A program made the position numbers and the translations under genes. From positions 62,001 through 126,000 of the forward strand of contig NZ_DAIQRQ010000003.1 of NCBI RefSeq assembly GCF_036786105.1: a stretch of 64,000 bases of DNA, in the 5' to 3' direction. Below the pieces are notes generated by a model that worked only from the letters and a program-made list of their open reading frames with translations, had not been told where the DNA came from and ran no database searches. This stretch comes from Ohtaekwangia sp036786105 (GTDB taxonomy: Bacteria; Bacteroidota; Bacteroidia; Cytophagales; Cyclobacteriaceae). Positions 24,934-33,235 of the stretch are shown in pieces; position 1 is the first letter of the stretch; each line of letters starts with the position of its first letter.

Positions 24934-26892
24934 TTAGAGAATTTTTTGAGTGAAGGTACTTTTATTCCCTGCATTATCGGTCACCGTCAACTCTAAATTT
25001 CCCTTCAGCGGAGTCGTTTTATCCAGCCGTTCAGACCAGATCGTAGCTGTCTTACTGTCGTAGTGCATTAGCAGCCACTGGCCATCTACTGCTGCTTCAA
25101 AAGAAGATATGCCAGAAAGATTGTCGCGTATCTTAAAGCGCACGGTTTGATTATTCACGTATACAGGACGGATAGAAGGTGGCTCGATGTCGCGAAGAAT
25201 TGTAAACTCTCCAAACTCACGTGTATTGAATTGAAATCTCCCATTCTGCCATTCGCCTCCTACAAAAGCATACGATCTTCCTGTGCTTCGGTATACATGA
25301 TACTTGGCATCGGCAGAATATGTCCCGGTTGTTTTTATGGATACGCTAATGCTCTTGTTCAGCGGCACAGTGCGTGTACCAATCGTGAATACTTCATTCC
25401 CTGTCGTCTTGTCTACAGTATAGTCGGTATTGAGGTATAGCGTATCATAAATGGCATTCACCGGAAACTGAATGTCCATGATGTCACTATAATATTTATA
25501 CTCCGTGCCGGAAGGAATAGCAATCTTGATGCGGGGGCGAATCGTTTTGTTATTGATCTGTACAGAATCCGGAATGCTCTTCCGGAGGTCAAACAAATAT
25601 ACCTTGCGGTTGATGTTGGAATAGGTTGGGTCCATTTCTTCCAATACGCCTTTGGTATATACCCGTGCACGTGCACCGAGATCTTTGCCAGCTTTCGCGG
25701 TGATCATCATCGTGTTGTCGGTGATGTCGTACAGTACAGCATCGGTAGTCATGGGCTCCAGCGAAGATACTTCGCGTATTACCGGGTTTGATCTGAGCCT
25801 GAATGAAACTGTGCTGGTGTTGTTATAGCTGTCTTTCATGCGTATTTGCACAGTCGAGGTTTTCGCGGGACTGATCTTGATCTTTCCCGAAGTAGGGGAG
25901 CCTCCGTAAAATTTCAACTCATTGCCATCATCAATATATAGCTTGTAGAAACGGGTGCCTTTGCTGCGCATGGTTTTGAAATCCATCAGCGTATAGATAG
26001 ACCGCGTTTCGGCAACATTCAGTTTGTCGATAGACTGACGGAATACCAGCGCACTGTCTACCCACACTTCAAAGAAGTTGACTCCGCCATAGAACGGACT
26101 CTTGTAAGCAAGTTTGTCTTTGGCAAGAATCTCGATGCCAATGGTGCCATTCACCAATATAGGATTGGCAATTACATAATTGCTTCCGGCTTGTTTGCTA
26201 TAGAATTCATAGCGGCCGAAGCGATCGTTGATGCGGGAGTCAGTGTCCAGGGTTACCAGCGCTATCTTTTCAGAAGCTGGCGGTATATTATCGGCAATTT
26301 CTTTGAAGCCTCCTACTTTGAGAGGATCGAGTGCATAATTGTTAGAGTCACGAATATCAAAGTGGAGGTGAGGCCCTGTAGACCCCCCCGAGTTACCGGA
26401 AAGTGCAATGGTATCGCCTTGCTTTACCCTGAACACATCTTTCTCGAAGAAGAGATCGATCTCACCTGATTTCAATTTATACTGCTCCTGCAGAACCCGT
26501 TCAGCGACAGGACCTTTGAACTGATCCAGGTGAGCGTAGAGCGTTGTGTTGCCATCGGGATGTGTAATGTATAACACATTTCCGTAGCCATTGCCACCCA
26601 TGCTGGCCCGCGATATGTAGCCGCTCTTGGATGCCCGCACCGGAAAGCCAATCATATTGTTGGTACGAATGTCGATACCCGAATGAAAGTGCGTGCTGCG
26701 AAGCTCACCCATAGTGCCTGCCAGCGAGCCTGGCTGCCCGGGATTGATCGGATAGAGATACTTTTCTTCAGCCTGTCCTTTTTCAATCTTACTGTCCTGC
26801 TTGCTGAACTGTGCAGATACAATATAGGGATGTGCTGTTATACAAATAACAGCAATGACTTTACTTAACTTCGAACTCCAATAATTTTTCAT
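24934..26892 (-). CDS. M23-family (LytM) peptidoglycan endopeptidase-like protein
   Basis: The product is 652 residues with a signal peptide cleaved near VSAQ (residue 28). The LytM domain is N-terminal: HSGID (His70 and Asp74), YAHL (His121) and GPHLHF (His175 and His177) supply the zinc site. The long C-terminal part (about 200-652) is beta-rich, with Ig-like segments and DNAGNKSTF near the end. It is probably a periplasmic or surface murein hydrolase or remodelling factor. Its start lies inside the FAH-family gene (32-nt overlap); the downstream bcp gene is 2 nt away. No alternative ATG before the signal peptide removes the overlap. Confidence 0.9.
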   Translation of the reverse strand: MKNYWSSKLSKVIAVICITAHPYIVSAQFSKQDSKIEKGQAEEKYLYPINPGQPGSLAGTMGELRSTHFHSGIDIRTNNMIGFPVRASKSGYISRASMGGNGYGNVLYITHPDGNTTLYAHLDQFKGPVAERVLQEQYKLKSGEIDLFFEKDVFRVKQGDTIALSGNSGGSTGPHLHFDIRDSNNYALDPLKVGGFKEIADNIPPASEKIALVTLDTDSRINDRFGRYEFYSKQAGSNYVIANPILVNGTIGIEILAKDKLAYKSPFYGGVNFFEVWVDSALVFRQSIDKLNVAETRSIYTLMDFKTMRSKGTRFYKLYIDDGNELKFYGGSPTSGKIKISPAKTSTVQIRMKDSYNNTSTVSFRLRSNPVIREVSSLEPMTTDAVLYDITDNTMMITAKAGKDLGARARVYTKGVLEEMDPTYSNINRKVYLFDLRKSIPDSVQINNKTIRPRIKIAIPSGTEYKYYSDIMDIQFPVNAIYDTLYLNTDYTVDKTTGNEVFTIGTRTVPLNKSISVSIKTTGTYSADAKYHVYRSTGRSYAFVGGEWQNGRFQFNTREFGEFTILRDIEPPSIRPVYVNNQTVRFKIRDNLSGISSFEAAVDGQWLLMHYDSKTATIWSERLDKTTPLKGNLELTVTDNAGNKSTFTQKIL

Positions 26893-27475
26893 CTTCTATA
26901 TAAGCCGATAACACATTACCCACCTTCACCTGACCAACACCTTTGGGGGTGCCTGTAAAAATTAAATCACCTGTGCGTAGCGTAAAAAATTTTGATAGAT
27001 ACGAAATTATAAAATCAAAATTAAAAAGCATAAGACTCGTGTTACCTTGTTGCTTGAGTTGTCCATCTATTTTCAAGCTGAAGTTTATATTCTTCAAATC
27101 GGCAAACGAACTCACCGGTAAAAACGTATCGCTTATGGGGGCGGAGCCATTGAATCCTTTCGCTATATCCCAGGGCAATCCTTTCTCTTTCGCCTTCTGT
27201 TGTAAATCACGTGCTGTAAAATCTATACCGATACCGATTGCATCATAGTATCTATTGGCGAATCTTTCTTCAATGTTCTTTCCTTCTTTACAGATACGAA
27301 GTACAAGTTCAACTTCATGATGAATATCGTTGGAGAAATCGGGGAGATAAAACGGAGCATTGTTACGGAGCAGCGCAGTATCAGGCTTGGTAAATATCAC
27401 GGGCTCATCCGGCCGCTCGTTGTTCAATTCTTTGATATGCTCTGCATAGTTACGGCCGATCGCAAAAATTCTCAT
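26861..27475 (-). CDS. Fumarylacetoacetate hydrolase-family protein
   Basis: The product is 204 residues from the ATG at 27475 (MRIFAIGRNYAEHIKELNNE); a longer TTG form is rejected because the family begins at this IGRNY motif. The metal-binding HHEVELVLRI and the later GDLIFTGTPKGVGQVKVG are diagnostic of the single-domain FAH fold (acylpyruvase, oxaloacetate decarboxylase or related). The exact reaction cannot be assigned. Its 3' end overlaps the start of the M23 gene by 32 nt, implying coupled translation. Confidence 0.92.
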   Translation of the reverse strand: MRIFAIGRNYAEHIKELNNERPDEPVIFTKPDTALLRNNAPFYLPDFSNDIHHEVELVLRICKEGKNIEERFANRYYDAIGIGIDFTARDLQQKAKEKGLPWDIAKGFNGSAPISDTFLPVSSFADLKNINFSLKIDGQLKQQGNTSLMLFNFDFIISYLSKFFTLRTGDLIFTGTPKGVGQVKVGNVLSAYIEDEKLLEFEVK

Positions 27476-27650
27476 GGTATATACAATTAATTTTAAGTTA
27501 ATGATGCTTTCAAAATGTAGCAAAAAATCAGCGTATCAAATAAGAATGTGATGATCGGGTAGTTGGGGCAGATTATCATCTGAAAATGCTTTTTCACCAT
27601 TCATGGATACATTTGGCACGAATTTATAAAACAATAGTCGCGTGGTTTTG

Positions 27651-27658
27651 TATTTTTG
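27651..27658 (+). promoter_or_regulatory. Bacteroidota-type -7 element (TATTTTTG)
   Basis: An exact TAnnTTTG match that contains the TTG at 27656 and lies 22 nt before the ATG at 27680. It excludes the longer TTG start of the M48 gene. Confidence 0.65.
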
Positions 27659-27679
27659 ACGCAAAATAAATTCACCCCT

Positions 27680-28480
27680 ATGTGGAAGAAAATAGTCATT
27701 TTAATAATTGTTAGTTTCACTATCTATGCCTGTGCTAAAGTTGCCGTTACAGGCCGTAACCAATTAAGTCTCGTATCGAACGCCGAAATTATACCAATGT
27801 CAACCCAGCAATACCAGGAGGTATTAAAGAAGGGGCCCATCTCCACGAACCAGGAGCAAACGCAAATGGTGAAGCGTGTTGGCTTACGTATTCAGAAAGC
27901 GGTTGAACAGTATATGGCTCAGCACAATGCATCGGCCGAACTGGATGGTTTCCAGTGGGAGTTTAACCTGATCGATGATCCTAAAACCGTAAACGCCTGG
28001 TGTATGCCCGGAGGTAAAGTTGCTTTCTATACCGGCATTATGCCAATTTGTAAAGATGAAACCGGTGTTGCTGTCGTAATGGGTCACGAAGTAGCACACG
28101 CTATTGCTAATCACGGCCGCGAGCGTATGAGCCAGCAGATGATCGCTCAATATGGTCTTAACACCTTAAGCTCATTGATGGGAGCGAACCCTACAGCCGG
28201 CAAAGAATTGTTGATGCAGGCCATCGGTGCGGGCACTAACGTAGGCATGCTCAAGTTCAGTCGTGAGCACGAGTCGGAAGCAGATCATATCGGTTTGATT
28301 TTTATGGCGATGGCAGGATATGATCCCAATGCAGCGCCTAAATTCTGGGAGCGCATGGTTGAATCGAGCGGTGGTTCGCAGCCTGTAGAATTCTTGTCAA
28401 CCCACCCTTCGCATGAAACACGTATCAAAGATCTGCAAGGCTGGATACCCGAGGCAATGACCTACTATAAAAAGAACTAA
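27680..28480 (+). CDS. M48-family metallopeptidase lipoprotein
   Basis: The product is 266 residues from ATG 27680. The N-terminal signal ends IYAC (Cys18), a slightly atypical lipobox. The zinc motif HEVAH (136-140) lies within VAVVMGHEVAHAIANHG, and a third ligand is likely the Glu of REHESEADHIG. WCMPGGKVAFYTGIMPICKD before it is typical of the periplasmic BepA/LoiP-type M48 peptidases that act in envelope protein quality control. Unlike BepA it has no TPR domain. It is followed 6 nt later by the DUF1684 gene, whose early codons carry a terminator-like hairpin. Confidence 0.92.
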   Translation: MWKKIVILIIVSFTIYACAKVAVTGRNQLSLVSNAEIIPMSTQQYQEVLKKGPISTNQEQTQMVKRVGLRIQKAVEQYMAQHNASAELDGFQWEFNLIDDPKTVNAWCMPGGKVAFYTGIMPICKDETGVAVVMGHEVAHAIANHGRERMSQQMIAQYGLNTLSSLMGANPTAGKELLMQAIGAGTNVGMLKFSREHESEADHIGLIFMAMAGYDPNAAPKFWERMVESSGGSQPVEFLSTHPSHETRIKDLQGWIPEAMTYYKKN

Positions 28481-28485
28481 ACGAA

Positions 28486-29124
28486 ATGATCTATACCAAA
28501 TTTGTAAAGCTGACACTCCTTCTGGGTGTGTCAGCTTTTTCTTTTACGCTGTGTGCGCAGACGGATGAAGCGACTGCCCTGAAAGAAATTGCCGAGCACC
28601 GGAAGAAGCAGGAAGCAGAGTTTCGCGATGCCAACAAATCGCCGCTGGAGAAGAAAGAGCGCAAAAAGTTCAAAGGACTAAATTACTATCCGGCTGATCT
28701 GAAATACAGGGTAAAGGCAACGTTCGTCAAGAACGAAACACCAGTGCTGTTCAAAATGAAAACCACTACAGACCGCTTGCCCGACTATGTGAAATATGGC
28801 GATGTATATTTTCTGCTCGATGGTGAAGACTATAAACTGGAAGTATACCAGAGCCCCGACCTGATGAAGCGCCCGGGATTTGAAGATTACCTGTTTATTC
28901 CGTTTACCGATGAAACCAATGGACACGAAACGTATGATGTAGGCCGCTATATCGAATTTCATATACCAACCACCGATGAAGTGATCGTTGACTTCAATCA
29001 ATGCTACAATCCGTACTGCAGCTATAATACCGGGTATTCATGCCCTATACCACCGGCGGCTAATCACCTTCCGGTGGAAATCAAAGCAGGAGAGAAAAAA
29101 TATAAATCAGGGTTGTTGCACTGA
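28486..29124 (+). CDS. DUF1684 family exported protein
   Basis: The product is 212 residues with a signal peptide (MIYTKFVKLTLLLGVSAFSF, cleaved near LCAQ). After a charged helix the DUF1684 body is recognisable: LNYYPADLKYRVKATFV, then YLFIPFTDETNGHETYDVGR and VDFNQCYNPYCSYNTGYSCP with clustered cysteines. The family has no established function. The gene begins 6 nt after the M48 gene. Codons 8-20 encode a perfect 11-bp stem plus T-run. The stop directly abuts the stop of the opposite-strand exonuclease gene with no spacer. Confidence 0.88.
   Translation: MIYTKFVKLTLLLGVSAFSFTLCAQTDEATALKEIAEHRKKQEAEFRDANKSPLEKKERKKFKGLNYYPADLKYRVKATFVKNETPVLFKMKTTTDRLPDYVKYGDVYFLLDGEDYKLEVYQSPDLMKRPGFEDYLFIPFTDETNGHETYDVGRYIEFHIPTTDEVIVDFNQCYNPYCSYNTGYSCPIPPAANHLPVEIKAGEKKYKSGLLH
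28506..28545 (+). terminator. Terminator-like hairpin inside the DUF1684 signal-peptide codons
   Basis: AAAGCTGACAC (28506-28516) pairs perfectly with GTGTCAGCTTT (28528-28538) and is followed by TTTTTCTTTT. It lies entirely within codons for KLTLLLGVSAFSF. It could terminate or attenuate read-through from the M48 gene; function is inferred. Confidence 0.6.
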
Positions 29125-29928
29125 TTACTTGCGGAAGGAGCGCAGTTTAATCTCGGTGAGTTTCCGTTTGGTATCCATCGGAAAGTCACCGTTCATCATC
29201 CAGTCGTAATAACTGGGTTCTTCCTTGAACACCGCAGTAACTACTTTGTTCTTATGCTTGCCAAAGTTGAAAACCTCCTGACCTTTATCATTCAGAATCA
29301 TCCGACCAGCCAGGTCTACCAGGTCTGATGACGTTAATTTACTCAGCACATCCACATCGTTTCTGATCTCGCCAATCTTGCGTTCCAGGCTGTCCGTCAC
29401 ATCTTTACCATCGTATCGTTCAATCTGTGCCAGCAATACTTCCATCGTAGCTTCGGTGTCAGCCTCAGCAGTGTGGGAGTTTACCAGTTCTTTATGGGTA
29501 TAGAAGCGATACGCGGCTGCCAGCGTGCGTTTCTCCATCAGGTGAAAAATTTTCTGTGCATCGATGATTTTCTTGCGGCTGTAGTCGAATTCAACATCGC
29601 AACGGAGAAACTCTTCTACCAGCATCGGTATATCAAACTTCATCACATTGAAACCCGCCAGATCTGCACCTTCCATAAAACGTGCATAGTCTTTCGCTAC
29701 TTCCTTGAATGTTGGTTTGTCTTTTACATCTTCATCGCGAAGGCCGTGAAAAACAGTAGATTCGGCCGGTATGGGTATCGTTGGATTCAACACATTAGCC
29801 TTTCGAAGGATTTCGCCGTTCGGCATCATCTTGACAACCGCGATTTCCAGAATGCGGTCTTGCGTAATGTTCGTGCCCGTTGTTTCGAGGTCAAAAATAC
29901 AGAGGGGATTGCGTAGATTCAGTTTCAT
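29125..29928 (-). CDS. DnaQ-like 3'-5' exonuclease with ExoX-like C-terminal domain
   Basis: The product is 267 residues. The DEDDh exonuclease core is visible: CIFDLETTGTNITQDRILEI (Asp and Glu), AGFNVMKFDIPMLVEEF (Asp) and NSHTAEADTEATMEVL (His and Asp). The C-terminal region VFNFGKHKNKVVTAVFKEEP and YYDWMMNGDFP matches the small ExoX-like domain found after DEDDh nucleases. It is probably a stand-alone exonuclease for DNA (or RNA) repair or turnover rather than the polymerase III proofreading subunit. It ends tail-to-tail with DUF1684 and follows mpl by about 60 nt. Confidence 0.92.
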   Translation of the reverse strand: MKLNLRNPLCIFDLETTGTNITQDRILEIAVVKMMPNGEILRKANVLNPTIPIPAESTVFHGLRDEDVKDKPTFKEVAKDYARFMEGADLAGFNVMKFDIPMLVEEFLRCDVEFDYSRKKIIDAQKIFHLMEKRTLAAAYRFYTHKELVNSHTAEADTEATMEVLLAQIERYDGKDVTDSLERKIGEIRNDVDVLSKLTSSDLVDLAGRMILNDKGQEVFNFGKHKNKVVTAVFKEEPSYYDWMMNGDFPMDTKRKLTEIKLRSFRK

Positions 29929-29991
29929 GGTAGAAGTGTTCCCAACAGGAAAGGGAAGAGCCTGTTCAGGAAAGCAGGTTGTAGTTTGGTA

Positions 29992-31365
29992 TCAGGATAA
30001 TATTTTTTCCGCCAGTGCCGGAATGTTGATGCCTCCAAAATTACCGGAGCTCATCATCAGCAGATTCTTGTTCTTCCACGTTTGCTGTTCCAGGAATTGC
30101 TGCAGCTCGCCCGGATCAACAAACACCTTGATCGCATTGGAAGCGAACGATGAACGTATATCGGCTTCCGACAGCGGTTCCAGGTTTTTGTCTTTTACCT
30201 TGTCAGGATTATAGTATACCACCTGTACCTGGGCTGCTTTCAGGCTGTCTTTATATTGAGGTAAAAACTTTTTATTCAGGCTACTATAGGTGTGCAGTTC
30301 AAGGCATGCTACCAGGTCGCGCGAAGGGTATATTTCCTTCATGGCCTTCACCGTAGCTTTTACTTTGGAAGGTGCATGTGCAAAATCCTTGTATACTGTA
30401 GCCGAAGTGTTGTCGAATACTTTCTCGAGACGACCGGCGGCTCCTTCAAAGCTGGAGATGGCTTCAAAGAATTGCTCCTGTGTTATACCGATCTTCTTCA
30501 ATACTTCTTTCGCTGCGCTGATATTCTGAAAGTTATGGCTTCCGAAGATCTTGATCGGGGTGCGTTCCTTTCCATTTGTTAAAAAGAAATGACCGTTGTT
30601 GTCGGAAGCGTGAGAGTGACCTTTGTAAGTTGTTTCCACTACATCGGCACGCTCTTTCTTGCCAATCATCAGCGCCATGGAGTCCTGCTCGCAGTATATC
30701 AGTATACCGCTCTTCGGAGTATTGTCCGCGAACAGATCGAACTGGCGCACATACTCTTCTTCGGAAGGGAATACATTGGCGTGATCCCACGAAATGCCGG
30801 TAATAACGCCGATGTGATGGTTATACTTTATAAACTTGGGAGTAGGATCAAGTGCAGAGCACAGGTACTCATCGCCTTCTATAACAATGATGGGAGCATC
30901 TGAAAGCTTTACCGTCTTTTCTATACCCGGTACGCGGGCACCGATCACATAATCGAATTTACGCTTGAAGTAATTGAGTACGTGAATGATAATAGCAGTA
31001 GTGGTGGTTTTACCGTGACTGCCGGCAATCACGATGCGCTGTTTATCAATGGATTGCTCGGTAATATACTCCGGAAAGGAAACGATCTTTAGTCCAAGCT
31101 GTTGTGCTTTCAATAATTCCGGATTGTCTTTGCGGGCATGCATGCCCAGTATGACTACATCAATGGATGGAGTAATTGAATCAGGAGACCAACCGTCTTT
31201 TTCAGGAAGTAAACCATATTTACTTAAAGTAGAACGTGAAGGTTCGAAGATCTCATCATCAGATCCGCTAACGTCATGACCAGCTTCTTTTAACGCAATG
31301 GCGAGGTTATGCATAACGCTGCCACCGATCGCTATAAAATGTATCCTCTGCTTTTGGGTATGCAT
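29992..31365 (-). CDS. mpl: UDP-N-acetylmuramate:L-Ala-gamma-D-Glu-meso-DAP ligase
   Basis: The product is 457 residues, the normal length for Mpl. It starts with the Mur ligase nucleotide-binding region RIHFIAIGGSVMHNLAIALK. The ATP P-loop is RIVIAGSHGKTTTTAIIIHV (about 110-130), followed by VIEGDEYLCSALDPTPKF, GVITGISWDHANVFPSEEEY and the C-terminal FEGAAGRLEKVFDN and FAHAPSKVKATVKA segments. It reattaches recovered murein tripeptide to UDP-MurNAc in peptidoglycan recycling. The Mpl class is chosen over MurC because of the GSDDEIFEP and GISWDHANVF patterns. It is divergent from dnaB. Confidence 0.9.
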   Translation of the reverse strand: MHTQKQRIHFIAIGGSVMHNLAIALKEAGHDVSGSDDEIFEPSRSTLSKYGLLPEKDGWSPDSITPSIDVVILGMHARKDNPELLKAQQLGLKIVSFPEYITEQSIDKQRIVIAGSHGKTTTTAIIIHVLNYFKRKFDYVIGARVPGIEKTVKLSDAPIIVIEGDEYLCSALDPTPKFIKYNHHIGVITGISWDHANVFPSEEEYVRQFDLFADNTPKSGILIYCEQDSMALMIGKKERADVVETTYKGHSHASDNNGHFFLTNGKERTPIKIFGSHNFQNISAAKEVLKKIGITQEQFFEAISSFEGAAGRLEKVFDNTSATVYKDFAHAPSKVKATVKAMKEIYPSRDLVACLELHTYSSLNKKFLPQYKDSLKAAQVQVVYYNPDKVKDKNLEPLSEADIRSSFASNAIKVFVDPGELQQFLEQQTWKNKNLLMMSSGNFGGINIPALAEKILS

Positions 31366-31431
31366 CTAAACTCAATTCGGGTTTTAAAATAAAGGAAAAT
31401 GTTTGTTCTTTAAAAGCCTGCCGCCAAGACT

Positions 31432-31443
31432 CGACAATTGTCG
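31432..31443. promoter_or_regulatory. Perfect 12-bp palindrome between mpl and dnaB
   Basis: CGACAATTGTCG is fully self-complementary and lies in the divergent mpl/dnaB intergenic region. It is a candidate regulator-binding site; no regulator is identified. Confidence 0.35.
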
Positions 31444-31558
31444 GAAATTTTTAGCGAATCGTAAATCACAGTTATCGACTTACTTTCATCTGTGAACTTG
31501 TACACAATTATTTTGTTGGTATTTTGTTTATAAGTTGTGTAGATCGTAAAGGGTATGG

Positions 31559-31598
31559 GTTGTACGTTTGTCGCCCTTAATAAAAAAACACGTACAAC
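31559..31598 (+). promoter_or_regulatory. Inverted repeat in the dnaB leader
   Basis: GTTGTACGT (31559-31567) pairs with ACGTACAAC (31590-31598) across 22 nt, ending 9 nt before the dnaB ATG. In the mRNA it could hide or expose the start region. Confidence 0.45.
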
Positions 31599-31607
31599 AA
31601 CCACTGT

Positions 31608-33146
31608 ATGGAGCAAGGAAGATCAACGTCTCTGAGGTTAGGCAGCAAAACAAGTAAATTACTTCCGCGAGAAATTTCGGAAGGTCTTGGCAAGTTGCCA
31701 CCTCAGGCACTTGATCTGGAAGAAGCCGTACTCGGTGCACTCATGCTCGAGAAAAATGCGCTTAACGCAGTCGTTGAATTTTTACAGCCTGAGCACTTCT
31801 ATAAAGATGCACATAAAGAAATTTATAGTGCCATCATTCAGCTCTTCAAATCATCAGAGCCGGTAGATATGCGTACCGTGGTGCACCAGTTGCGCAAGAA
31901 CGGTAAGCTCGAACTCATTGAAGGTAACGGCACCTATTATATTGCTGAGCTTACATCTAAAGTGAGCTCCGCAGCCAACGTAGAGTACCACGCCCGTGTT
32001 ATTGTAGAGATGGCAATCAAGCGCGAGCTTATCCAGGTTGCTTCTGAGATACAGCACGATGCGTATGAAGATACCACCGATGTATTTCAACTGCTTGATA
32101 AAACCGAACAGGCTGTTTTCGAAATTTCAGAATCGAACTTGAAAAAGAACTACGACAACATGCGCAACCTGATGGCCCGAGCCATACAGGAATTGCAGGT
32201 GTTGAAGGAACATAAGGATGGCCTCACCGGTGTGCCGAGTGGTTTCACCGAGCTCGACCGTGTAACGTCCGGATGGCAACGTTCTGACCTGGTCATTATC
32301 GCGGCACGTCCTGGTATGGGTAAAACAGCATTCGTGGTTTCGGCTCTGCGTAACGCTGCTGTTGATTTCAAAATTCCGGTAGCGATCTTTTCGTTGGAGA
32401 TGGCTTCGATCCAGTTGGTGAATCGTATGATCTCAGCTGAAGCCGAACTTGAAAGTGAAAAGATCAAGAAAGGAAACCTGGCAGATCACGAGTGGAAACA
32501 GCTCGTACACAAAACCACCAAGCTTACCAACGCTCCTATATTTATAGACGATACACCCGCTATATCTATCCTGGAGCTTCGTGCAAAATGCCGCAGGCTG
32601 AAAGCGGAGCACGGTATACAGATCGTGGTGATCGACTACCTGCAATTGATGAAGGGTGACCAGGGCGGTAACCGTGAACAGGAGATCGCGTCTATCTCGC
32701 GTGCACTGAAAGGTATAGCAAAAGAATTGAACGTGCCCGTGCTGGCCCTGTCGCAGTTGAGTCGTAGTGTGGAAACGCGTGGAGGAGATAAACGCCCGCA
32801 GCTTTCTGACTTGCGTGAATCGGGATCTATCGAACAGGATGCCGATATCGTAATGTTCTTATATCGTCCGGAATACTATAAAATTACAGTGGATGAGGAT
32901 GGTATGCCGACACAGGGAACCGGTGAAGTAATTATCGCCAAGCACCGTAACGGTTCTACGGCTAACGTGAAACTTAAATTTATTGGTAAATATACCAAGT
33001 TCGGAGACCTCGATGGCCCGGGCTCATACGACAATCCGTTCTCGGGAATGGTTACACGCGAGAGTCGCCTCAATTCGTTCAACTCCGATGATGCGCCACA
33101 GCTTCCTCCGCCACCACCTGCCGGTGACGATGAAACACCTTTTTAG
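31608..33146 (+). CDS. dnaB: Replicative DNA helicase DnaB
   Basis: The product is 512 residues. The N-terminal primase-interaction domain is recognisable by LPPQALDLEEAVLGALMLEK and HFYKDAHKEIYSAIIQLF. The RecA-like C-terminal domain has Walker A AARPGMGKTAF (about 231-241), IVVIDYLQLMKGDQGG (Walker B) and LSQLSRSVETRGGDKRPQLS. A disordered tail ends in QLPPPPPAGDDETPF, rich in proline, which may bind partners. It unwinds the fork as a hexamer. The gene is transcribed alone behind a 240-nt leader region that contains an inverted repeat; no intein is present. Confidence 0.96.
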   Translation: MEQGRSTSLRLGSKTSKLLPREISEGLGKLPPQALDLEEAVLGALMLEKNALNAVVEFLQPEHFYKDAHKEIYSAIIQLFKSSEPVDMRTVVHQLRKNGKLELIEGNGTYYIAELTSKVSSAANVEYHARVIVEMAIKRELIQVASEIQHDAYEDTTDVFQLLDKTEQAVFEISESNLKKNYDNMRNLMARAIQELQVLKEHKDGLTGVPSGFTELDRVTSGWQRSDLVIIAARPGMGKTAFVVSALRNAAVDFKIPVAIFSLEMASIQLVNRMISAEAELESEKIKKGNLADHEWKQLVHKTTKLTNAPIFIDDTPAISILELRAKCRRLKAEHGIQIVVIDYLQLMKGDQGGNREQEIASISRALKGIAKELNVPVLALSQLSRSVETRGGDKRPQLSDLRESGSIEQDADIVMFLYRPEYYKITVDEDGMPTQGTGEVIIAKHRNGSTANVKLKFIGKYTKFGDLDGPGSYDNPFSGMVTRESRLNSFNSDDAPQLPPPPPAGDDETPF

Positions 33147-33193
33147 CAGGCAGGCATAACACTACATTTTACCAGGCTTACAGGTTAATCCTT

Positions 33194-33201
33194 TATTTTT
33201 G
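33194..33201 (+). promoter_or_regulatory. Bacteroidota-type -7 element (TATTTTTG)
   Basis: An exact TAnnTTTG match, 35 nt before the ATG at 33236. Confidence 0.6.
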
Positions 33202-33235
33202 TTTCAGGCTACTGACCGGATACTATAATTCCTGT

